DNA of 30,313 nt from Smittium culicis. Taxonomy: Eukaryota > Kickxellomycota > Harpellomycetes > Harpellales > Legeriomycetaceae. Below, piece by piece: positions 1 to 8,368 of this stretch; the first letter of the stretch is position 1; the number at the start of each line of letters is the position of its first letter. Below the pieces are notes generated by a model. The model was not told the origin of the DNA. It saw only the letters and a list, made by a program, of their open reading frames with translations, and made no database searches. The position numbers and the translations under genes are program-made. The stretch spans positions 1 through 30,313 of the forward strand of contig LSSN01003878.1 in assembly GCA_001970855.1 (NCBI GenBank). Direction: 5' to 3'.

Positions 1-1702
1 ACACCATTATAAGTTTTTTATTATTGTTTTATATCAGATATGTAATTTTTGTATTGAATATCGATATGCTTTACGTTAAAAATATGGCAAAAATGCGATT
101 TATATTAATACGAAGCATATTTAACAAAGATACTTTTTGCTATAACATAAGATCAAATTTTTAATAAGTCTAGAGTTAAAGTAATGCTCATATTTCATTT
201 TTAACACTTTTAGATAAATTATATAATAATGGCAAAATAATTTATATTTTATGCAGTGTATAATAATCGCGCTACTTTTATCAAAGTTATACTTTATTAC
301 TTATTTGATTCGACCTATTTTATACCGCTTAACAGCTAATATACTCTATGTAAAAAACCATATCATTTTTTTATATGTCATGTAAAAAGATCAGTTCCAA
401 AAAAATTTTTAGATCCGCAATGTAAATTTTCTATACTATAACCGTATGATTAAATAGACAAAGGATTAGCAAAAAAAATAAAAGAAATTAACGCATAATA
501 GCTTATATTATGTTATAGCTACTTATATACTTAATGGTATGATTTATCCAATTTATTTATTGATTTTTACACTCAACAAAAATACTTTTTAATTATTCAA
601 AATATCGAAGCACAGTCTGAAAGTCATAGTATATAAACAATATGACTAATATACTAATGCAAAGCTATAAATTCAATCACTTATACTACTTTTAAATTGA
701 AAGATTTTGATCAATATCAAAATTATCAAGTGTATGAGTATAATTATATAATTAGTTAAAAAGTTTATAGGTCTAATAGCTCTAGTTAAATTTAATATTG
801 ATTTCCGGAGTTCAGCTTGTTTCTCTATTTATTAACTGTCCAAAATATCCAGCCTGATAATATACGTGTATACTCGGAATAATTAAAGCCATTTTGGTAT
901 TCAAATAAAATATGGAAAGCCATCTAATTTTCAATTTGGCAATACTACTTTGACCAAAATTATTGGGATGATAAATTTTCCCATAGCCTTAATAAAATCA
1001 CTTGAGCGTGTAGTAAGCTTTTTCAAGTGGCGTATAATATATATAATTAATTTTTATTGAATAATTTTAATGTACATACTGAAAAAAAAGGCATTTTGAG
1101 CATTAATAGCTTAGCTGATTTTTCTAATAACTTTTATTTAGAAAATTGTGCAAATGACAACTTACTAAAAAGCTAAAATATAAATCAATGTATATTAGCC
1201 AATTAAATGGTTAAAGTAAATAAAATGATAGTCTTGTGTGGATATCAACCTCTTTTTTTAAAATTGTACAGTATTAGTATAGATAATTAAATGGCTAAAA
1301 AAATTAAATGAACACAAGATCTTATAGATTATTAAACTTAAAACCCTATATAACGAGGTTGAAATGAATGATCTAGTTTATTTTGCTTACATTCCAGTTA
1401 TTACTCTATAAGCTACTTTAGCTTCGTTTCAATTAAATGTCATACTTATTACAAGTATTATTATTACTATTTTACAAAATGAAATAATTATGTTTTTTTT
1501 TATATAAATATAAAAGATTGTAGCAAATTTGAATCATTATAATCATTTCGATAATTATTAGCATTTAAATAATCTATTTTTTTCGAATTACATATAATTT
1601 GAAAAAAAAAAAAGCAAACTACATAATAATAAACTATATTGATAAAATATCAAATAGGTCTCATTTTTTTTTTTGGGAAATAGTTTTAATTCACTAAATA
1701 AA
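1..1702. other. AT-rich intergenic region, no gene seen
   Basis: No open frame with protein-like composition was found on either strand. The stretch is dominated by A/T runs, with a slightly less AT-rich patch at about 800-1020 that contains no usable frame. The last ~100 bases before the tyrosinase start hold poly-A and poly-T tracts, as is common in fungal promoters. Confidence 0.6.
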
Positions 1703-2911
1703 ATGAAAATATCAATTTTACTCAGCTCAGTATTATTTTCTTTAAGTGTCAGATCACAGTTTGACCAAGGAAATCAGATGCAGGGGAACCTACCTAGATG
1801 TGGTAATATTATTACTAGAAGAGATATCAAGTCTTATTCAGACAGCGAACTTAATGGCCTCAGAGACACAGTTAATTACATGCGTGATAATGGTTGGTTC
1901 TCATGGTTTGCTAGAGTTCACACCGAAAATTTTGACGCAATCCATGGAGGACCTGTGTTTTTACCATGGCATAGATACTTTATTTATGAATTTGAGAGGT
2001 TGGCAAGAAATTATAATAGCAACTTTGCAATACCGTATTATAATTCGCCCGAAGACTTTGTTGACCCTGCGTCGAGTATAATATTTACAGATAAATATTT
2101 CGGAGGAAATGGAGTTGGCCCAGGAAATTGCGTAGCTAGTGGAATGCAAGCTGGATGGAGCCTTAATTATCCTTCCCCTAAATGCTTAAATAGAGCTTAT
2201 AATGGCGGAAACAGAATTCAATCGTGGTATAACCCAGCTTATGTCGAATCCTTAATTCAAAGAAATAATAACCTTGACTCCTTTAGGTCGGAAATAGAAT
2301 ACTCTCAACATGGATCTGTCCACATTGGTCTTGGTGGAACTATGTCAAGTCAAGAATCGCCAAGCGATATTATGTTCTATTTACACCATGCTTATATTGA
2401 CAGAGTATGGTGGAGATGGCAAACAATGAACCCAAACAACATGTTTAGTTATAATGGCCGATCTCCATCTGGCCAGGTAGTATCTCTTAGAGATAATCTC
2501 GTAGGCTATAATACCGATGTTGCATCAGTTATGCAGCTAGGATACGGCCAAATGTGCTATCAGTATGATGGTATGTCATTTAACAAAAACTTAAAATCAG
2601 AACCAGGTCACTTGGTAGATAATAAGGTCGAAGCTGGTTTGAGGAATCTAAAACCTTCCATCCTAAAAAAATATTTCCCCTTATTTTCCGATAAAAACCA
2701 ATCGTCAAACTCTACACTTAGCAAAAATATGTTAAGCTCAAACAGCAGTGGGTCCAATTCCACAGTAACTAAAATGCCCTACCCTAATGAACCAGATGCC
2801 ATGTGGTTAAAAATGCATGGATACGATTTGGGCACTGCTATAAAAGTTAGGAACATTGCAGTTAATTTGATTGATGATTTATACGATTCAGGCTTCTCAA
2901 ATCCATACTAA
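1703..2911 (+). CDS. Secreted tyrosinase (type-3 copper phenol oxidase)
   Basis: This is a 402-residue protein in one exon. It should oxidise mono- and diphenols to quinones using a coupled two-copper centre, outside the cell. Residues 1-18 form a signal peptide (MKISILLSS, hydrophobic core, then SVRS before Q19). The CuA site is H73, H81 and H90 (last in the motif LPWHRYFIYEFE). The CuB site is H203, H207 and the HH pair at 228-229, followed by D233 and WRWQ at 237-240, the usual tyrosinase central-domain pattern. No cysteine lies two residues before H81, so the Cys-His thioether of mushroom and Neurospora enzymes is absent. After the domain, a Ser/Asn-rich linker (about 333-355) leads to a short tail. 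The frame is open up to 1673, but the first ATG is 1703 and it begins exactly at the signal peptide. Neighbouring genes give no functional hint. Roles in melanin, cuticle or cell-wall cross-linking are possible but not shown. Confidence 0.93.
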   Translation: MKISILLSSVLFSLSVRSQFDQGNQMQGNLPRCGNIITRRDIKSYSDSELNGLRDTVNYMRDNGWFSWFARVHTENFDAIHGGPVFLPWHRYFIYEFERLARNYNSNFAIPYYNSPEDFVDPASSIIFTDKYFGGNGVGPGNCVASGMQAGWSLNYPSPKCLNRAYNGGNRIQSWYNPAYVESLIQRNNNLDSFRSEIEYSQHGSVHIGLGGTMSSQESPSDIMFYLHHAYIDRVWWRWQTMNPNNMFSYNGRSPSGQVVSLRDNLVGYNTDVASVMQLGYGQMCYQYDGMSFNKNLKSEPGHLVDNKVEAGLRNLKPSILKKYFPLFSDKNQSSNSTLSKNMLSSNSSGSNSTVTKMPYPNEPDAMWLKMHGYDLGTAIKVRNIAVNLIDDLYDSGFSNPY

Positions 2912-3459
2912 ATTTTATCACTGCTATTATTACAAGCAAATTTTTACTTTATTATTAAAAAAGAAATTTAAAATAAAAAATATTTATTAGCCAAATAATA
3001 AAAAAAAAAACTATTATAAATAATTTCTAAACTACAAATCATTAAAAAATAAGATGATCATTAAAACTCTTAGCGAGCAACTTGCGTAGGGATTTTAATA
3101 TTTGAAGTAAAATGTTAAATTTACCTACACTTTTTCCAATTTATTTGAAAAACATAAGATAATTCAACTGTATCTTTAAGCTAATTAAACTATATTCTAA
3201 GTCTAATTATGGTACATCAGGACGTATAATACTTTTTTTTACTTTGAGAAAGTATCCTTTTCTTATTCATTTTCGGATTTAAACTTAATAAGTTTCTTAA
3301 TTAATTATACAAATTAGAATCTTTTTTGATTTTAGTTAACGAATATCTTTGTAATTTTTATCGTGTTGGCACTATAATAAAAATTATAAAATTTTTCTAT
3401 TTGATTTTGGATTTCAAACAAAAAATAATTTGATATAATTGAAGCTTTTTTGTTTTATA
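2912..3459. other. Intergenic region, no gene seen
   Basis: AT-rich 3' flank of the tyrosinase gene. Several AATAAA-like words (for example near 2960-3000) could serve as polyadenylation signals, but none can be singled out. No coding frame was found. Confidence 0.5.
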
Positions 3460-3461
3460 TA

Positions 3462-3995
3462 CAGTAAAACCTCTGAGTTAGCAACAGGTATTTTGCCCCA
3501 CTTTGGTTCAAATGTCCTCTCAGATGGCAATTTGCCATCTGAGAGGTTTTTTAATGAAAAAAATAACTAGCAAGGAACTAGCTACAAATTAACAAAAAAA
3601 AAACCTAAAATCTAGAATTCTAAATATAATAATTTGATTTGTTTATTTTTTTTTAAAAAAACAAAGTAAAAGTTAATTCGTCAAAAAGATGTTTTGAATG
3701 CAATCTTAGAAGTTATACTTTGGCTCATTTTACAGCCATTTACAAACATAACTGCGAATTGCCTTCTCAGAGTGCAATTGATAATATGCCAGATTATTTG
3801 CAAATTAAATAGCCTACTCACAAATAAAATTTACTAAAACTTGCTTATCTAATTTAATCAGCCTATAAAATCGCCTTAATAAAAATGGTGTATACTTCAA
3901 ACAATAAATCAATGTTTTTTTTTGTTTTAAACTATTAAAGTTGCGTTCTTAGATAGTTTCCACCTTAATTGTTGCCACTTTAGAGGTTTTAACTG
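3462..3995. mobile_element. MITE-like element with pogo/Tigger-type terminal inverted repeats
   Basis: A 534-bp element bounded by TA dinucleotides (3460-3461 and 3996-3997). The left end reads CAGTAAAACCTCTGAGTTAG and continues GCAACA. The right end, read inward on the minus strand, starts CAGTTAAAACCTCTAAAGTG and continues GCAACA. The two ends match over about 26 bases with one indel. CAGTAAAACCTC ends next to a TA target are typical of the pogo branch of Tc1/mariner, including plant Emigrant MITEs (recalled, not searched). No transposase frame lies inside, so it would be non-autonomous. Further end-like motifs sit inside it (3516-3546 and about 3757-3781), suggesting internal rearrangement or nested copies. 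Confidence 0.75.
3516..3546. repeat. Perfect 15-bp-arm palindrome inside the MITE
   Basis: CCTCTCAGATGGCAA (3516-3530), a single T, then its exact reverse complement (3532-3546). Each arm resembles the element's own terminal repeat (CCTCT.AG.TGGCAA), so this looks like two element ends placed head to head. It would form a strong hairpin or cruciform. Confidence 0.9.
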
Positions 3996-3997
3996 TA

Positions 3998-5699
3998 GCT
4001 TTGTTGAATAATTTTGTGTTTAAAACGAAAACACTTTAATAATTGATAATTTTAAAAGTAGCGAGATTGGTGCTAAAAAAATAGAGAAATTATGCAGAAT
4101 ATTATATGAATAAAAATAACAGCTACTCTATGAATTAATTTAATATTTTAACCTTATATTTTAAAATTAAAACCTCAAAATAAAAATATAAAATTATAAT
4201 TTTGTTAGAATATTTTTTATTTTTATTTTTTAAAAAAAAGAGGTGTTCAAGGTTAAATTATCTATAGTATAATTTAAGACTAACTATCATTTATAATTTG
4301 AACCAAAACATATATTAAAAAAATTTTAAATACGCAAGAAACTTTGAATTGATTTAAAAAAATTTAAACAAAAATACAATTTTGAAACTGTGGGACTTGG
4401 ATGTGAATAAATATATATAAAAATTAAATAGCCAATACACTTTAAAAGCAAATATTAAAATTTAAACAATGTTGAAAAAATCATGCGTAAATAGTAAGAA
4501 ACCTAAAAAAAAATAAGGTATTTCCATATCGCATTTTAGCATGTAAAAATCATCTTGAGTTGTATAAGCGTAAATATAAGTTAGAAGAGTGTGCTTACTT
4601 TATATTCACCCCGCTTAGTTTAAATGCTACTTTTATTTTTTGGAGGGGAGGAGTAGTTGGGTATTGTACTGTAATATACTTAACAAGAGTATACGCTTTA
4701 TCATCGCCTGGGAAATAATATTAAAGTTTTTAAAGTGATTTAAAATTATTAATACACACAGTCATTAGTTTTTTTTTTTCTAAATAGTTAATACTTACAA
4801 TTTCAATCTCCAACCATGAGTTTAAAATCCTAAAAAATTTCTATTCGAAATAATTCTATTTTTATATTCTCCCATGCTTTTGCTTTCCAATATTTTCGAT
4901 TGGTATCAATATAAATGAGAAATTATTCCCCCGCCATTACCACCACCACCACCATAAACACTTACAAATCGCTGTTTTAATATCCTATATAAAATACCAC
5001 GACTTTATACTTTTTTTATGGTCATTTTTAACCTCCAATTTTGTTGTTTGATTACATGCTAAAAGTGTATTATACGAGCTCTCATGTTTGAAAAACTAAT
5101 TTTTTTTAAAATGTCGTTAATGATCTAATTGATGTTATTGGTAAGTTTTTTTTAAATTATTTTTGTGGATTTGATTATTTTAATTTTTAGTGTGGGGGCT
5201 CTATACGAATAAAGAGTTTTTATTGAAATTATTTTGAATTAGCATGTAAAACGCTTAGATAACCAAGTAGATACTTTTTATGATACTAATCATTAGTAAA
5301 TTTATTTTGATTCGATAAAAATTGTGGAGTTATAAGCTTTGGCTTATTTTTTTTAATTTATCTACTTTTTTATATTATGGAAAGAAGAGATGTAGCTTAG
5401 TTTTTGCTGTATAATGCTTAAAATAAACACTTTTATCAATTATTAAACACCATTGGTTATATTTACTAGCAATCAAAATAATTGTGTATTAACTTATACG
5501 CTATTTAAAAAGATTTATCATTGGTTTTTTTTAAGAGTATGTAATTTTCGTTTTAACATGAGGGATGAAGAAACTCAAATGATCTCATGGTAATACTCAG
5601 TATAAAGGAAAATTCTATTTCGACTCAATTTATAGTAATTTCAAAATTATACACCTCTATTATTGGCTATAATAATTTAATTAGAATTTAATTATTTAG
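3998..5699. other. Intergenic region, no gene seen
   Basis: Very AT-rich. It contains a short CAC/CCA simple repeat near 4939-4955 and a G-rich patch near 4640-4660 (ggaggggaggag). No frame with protein-like composition was found on either strand. Confidence 0.5.
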
Positions 5700-5826
5700 G
5701 ATGAATTTACCCAAGCATTGAATTACTCTTATCAACATGGGTATATTTTGCAACGTGGTAAAAAAAATTGGAGGAGAATATATTCAATGGTGGACCTTGC
5801 TAATGAAGTATTATTATGTGATGTGG
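5700..5826 (+). other. Candidate isolated coding exon (unknown protein)
   Basis: Right after a plausible acceptor (tttattTAG style, ending 5699), a frame reads DEFTQALNYSYQHGYILQRG, then KKNWRRIYSMVD and LANEVLLCDV, up to a possible donor GTATAT at 5827. Composition is much more protein-like than the surrounding DNA, and the pattern G-Y-I-L-x-R-G-K-K-N-W-R-R loosely recalls the start of a PH domain. I could not find convincing flanking exons. A short ATG segment at 5560-5592 is close by but does not join in frame. It may be one exon of an unresolved gene or a gene remnant. The following HSF gene does not need it. Confidence 0.25.
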
Positions 5827-6030
5827 TATATTTATAATTCATTTATAGGCTATTAACTTTTATATTTTAAATATTGGTAAGTGATCGCTAGTAAAAGCAT
5901 GGTAGCTTAGAAGTGAATTGCTTTTTTTTATTTTATTAAAATACCTCATTAAAATATCATAGAAGAAAAGTAATAGATAGGCACTAAATTTAACAAACAT
6001 TCTTATAATCCAAAAAGACAAGTCTTATAG

Positions 6031-6054
6031 GCACTAGATCCCTTGAACTAGTGC
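6031..6054. repeat. Inverted repeat upstream of the HSF gene
   Basis: GCACTAG (6031-6037) and CTAGTGC (6048-6054) are perfect 7-bp arms around a 10-base spacer, about 256 bases before the HSF start codon. This could be a dyad binding site or a hairpin in the 5' leader. Function unknown. Confidence 0.5.
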
Positions 6055-6309
6055 ATAATAATTATATATAAGATAGGTTCTTCGGAACATAAAATAAAAA
6101 ATGGCAACTTCTGTAATTTATCTCTTTAGTATAACTAGTATATAATACAATACACTGGATATTCAAGGAAAAGGAAACCCTCCAATATTAGAATAAATTA
6201 ATTCGTCGAAAAAAAGAAATTATACATAATTCCGTATTAATTTAGGGATTATAAGTAATATAATACAAGCTAGATTACAAAAACTGGAAATATAAAAGAT
6301 TGGGTCAAG

Positions 6310-7138
6310 ATGACAGAAATTATGAATAGTGAGATATTAATGGGAAATAATTCAAACTCTATAGAAAAAATTGATTCCCTTGGATTAGCTAATTCTGTTC
6401 CTGATTTTGTTAAAAAGCTTTTTAGGTTTGCAACTACAATACTATCATACATTCAGACATTACTTAAAACAGTTTAAATCTAATAATTTCTATATATATT
6501 TCTCTTTACTAAATATTAATTATTATATTATGTTTTTGATTAAATAAAAAAAATTCAGAATCCTTGAAGACGATTCATACCACAAAATAATATTCTGGAG
6601 CGATTTAGGGGATTCATTTATTGTCCGAGATCAAAGCGAGCTTAGTAAGCATGTTCTTCCTCAACATTTCAAGCACAACAATTTTGCTAGTTTTGTTAGA
6701 CAGCTAAACAAATATGATTTTCATAAAATGAAGAGTACAGAGGAGAAGAAGAGATATGGTGAAAATATATGGGAGTTCAAACATCCATACTTTAGGCACA
6801 ATAGACACGATCTGCTTGATAGAATCAAGAGAAAGCCACCTCTCAAGTCGCGCGGTAATGGACTTCACCTCATGCCGATGAACATGAATGGAGGAGCAAG
6901 TCCTTCTGGAATTTCAGAAACAGAGTTTTACTCAACAACAGAAGATTTACAAAATCAAGTTCAGTTACTAACAAAAGCTAATACCCAAGTCTCCAAGTAC
7001 TTGAACCAGCTATCCACCTACTATCAGCAAATGAACGAAGAAGTCGTCAACATAAAAAAGAGTATACAAATACAAGACCAGCTAATGGCAGAGTTTGTTC
7101 AATACGTTTTCAATAGCGACGCTAAAAAACACATCTAG
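6310..7138 (+). CDS. Heat-shock-factor-type transcription factor, two exons
   Basis: Exons 6310-6425 and 6559-7138 (intron 133 bp, AG|GTTTGC to TTCAG) give 231 residues. The intron splits the codon for R39 inside the DNA-binding domain. That domain covers about residues 30-131: it starts PDFVKKLFR, continues IIFWSDLGDSFIV, reaches the recognition helix FKHNNFASFVRQLNKYDFHK (76-95), and ends with WEFKHPYF and the IKRK basic patch at 128-131. Residues about 165-220 form a heptad-rich coiled coil, as expected for HSF/Skn7-type oligomerisation. There is no long C-terminal activation domain, so it is much shorter than canonical Hsf1. The usual NTYGF is NKYDF here, a change in a very conserved position. 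The start is the first in-frame ATG after a stop at 6271. A 14-codon upstream ORF begins at 6101. It probably binds heat-shock-like elements in the nucleus; activator versus repressor is open. Confidence 0.9.
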
Positions 7139-8368
7139 ATTTTTTATTTTACCTTTTACTATACTTGCTATTTGAAATATTCCTAAAATTAATTATTAGT
7201 CTATAATTTTTCTATATGAAATAATAGATTTTTTTGAAAATATCTTTGCCTTGAATTTATTTACTTATATTCAAATATCCATTAGAGATAATAAACCAAA
7301 TAATATATTTCCCACCTTTAATATTGATAAAATTAGCAAAATAGCATCAACTCCTCCCCACCTATATTAAGTTATTATCGTTAATCTAAAACTAAAATAT
7401 TCGCTTTTGTATATCTCCTATTTTCAAAGAAATGTATAGCTTTTTATATAGGACTTAGCTTTTAAATTTGTTTGTGCACAGTAAAAGATATTGGTGAAAA
7501 AGAAATAAAGGGTTTATAAAATGATTAAATTCCGATTATTAGAAAAATGTGATCTTTAAATATATAAAGATAATAAAGTTGAAAATCTCTTAAATTTATC
7601 CTATATTATAGTTGCTATGACACTTCCTTCAACATCGCTGACAAAATAATATAAAATTAATTAGTTATCATTTAGCACTTAAGAACAGCACTTATTAAAG
7701 TAATGAAAATGCGTATTCCGACATATGAAAGGGTGACATAGAAACTATGAATCCTTTTAAAGACTGTGTAGAATAAGGAGATTTTTTGGCTATTCATCAC
7801 TTTTGAGAAAAAACCACTCACATCGAGCATTTCTTTTAGCCATAGTGTAAAAATCACTTTTTAGCTTTTTATTTTTATATTATTATTGTTTCATTATTTT
7901 ATTTTTAAATTATTATTTTTGCAAAAAACACTTTTATTATATAATATTTTCACTTTAAGCTTATAGCAGTTTTACTCTGTAGTATCTCCACCTAAAATTA
8001 GAGCATTGGCCAATCAAATTAATCACAAATTTCTTACCATATGGACCCAATATATTGATGTAATGAGATGATGATTTAAATTTCAATCGATCTTATGTCA
8101 AATAGAGTGATGCAAATGCAACACACCAATATTATTGGACAAATAACCAAATGTCTAGCCAACCATATAAATTTATTGTATATAATTTTAATATTTACAA
8201 AGGGTTTAGATTAGGCTTTAGCAAAAAAATTATTCACGAAAATAAATAACAAGAAATAAAAAAAAACAAAGCTCATTTCTTTGTAATAATTTGAACTAGC
8301 AGGCTTTAACTGTCAACTCACCGTATCAAATCAGTCTTTGTTCTTTATAAGCAACGCCACATTCAAAA
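7139..8368. other. Intergenic region with inverted CCAAT boxes
   Basis: About 1.2 kb with no convincing gene. The half nearer the methionyl-tRNA synthetase contains several CCAAT boxes in opposing orientation (8005-8014, 8047-8051 and 8126-8138) and a TATAAAT word at 8166-8172, about 200 bases before the start codon. This looks like its promoter. Confidence 0.45.
8005..8138. promoter_or_regulatory. Cluster of inverted CCAAT boxes upstream of MetRS
   Basis: ATTGGCCAAT at 8005-8014 is a perfect palindrome of two overlapping CCAAT boxes. CCAAT-ATT-ATTGG at 8126-8138 is a second inverted pair, and a further CCAAT lies at 8047. CCAAT is the site of the HAP/NF-Y complex in fungi. Its role here is inferred from position only. 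Confidence 0.4.

Noticed and set aside
1673..1702. Ten-residue N-terminal extension of tyrosinase from a TTG codon
   Set aside because: There is no ATG, and it would bury the clear signal peptide that starts at the ATG 1703.
3496..3520. GGTTCAAAT word resembling a tRNA B-box
   Set aside because: No matching A-box or cloverleaf; it lies inside the MITE.
6071..6090. Heat-shock element (TTC/GAA blocks) before the HSF gene, i.e. autoregulation
   Set aside because: The TTC and GAA blocks do not have the required two-base spacing; the sequence fits a UUCG hairpin better.
7672..7857. 61-codon minus-strand frame between HSF and MetRS
   Set aside because: No motif and no flanking exon; it lies in low-complexity AT DNA.
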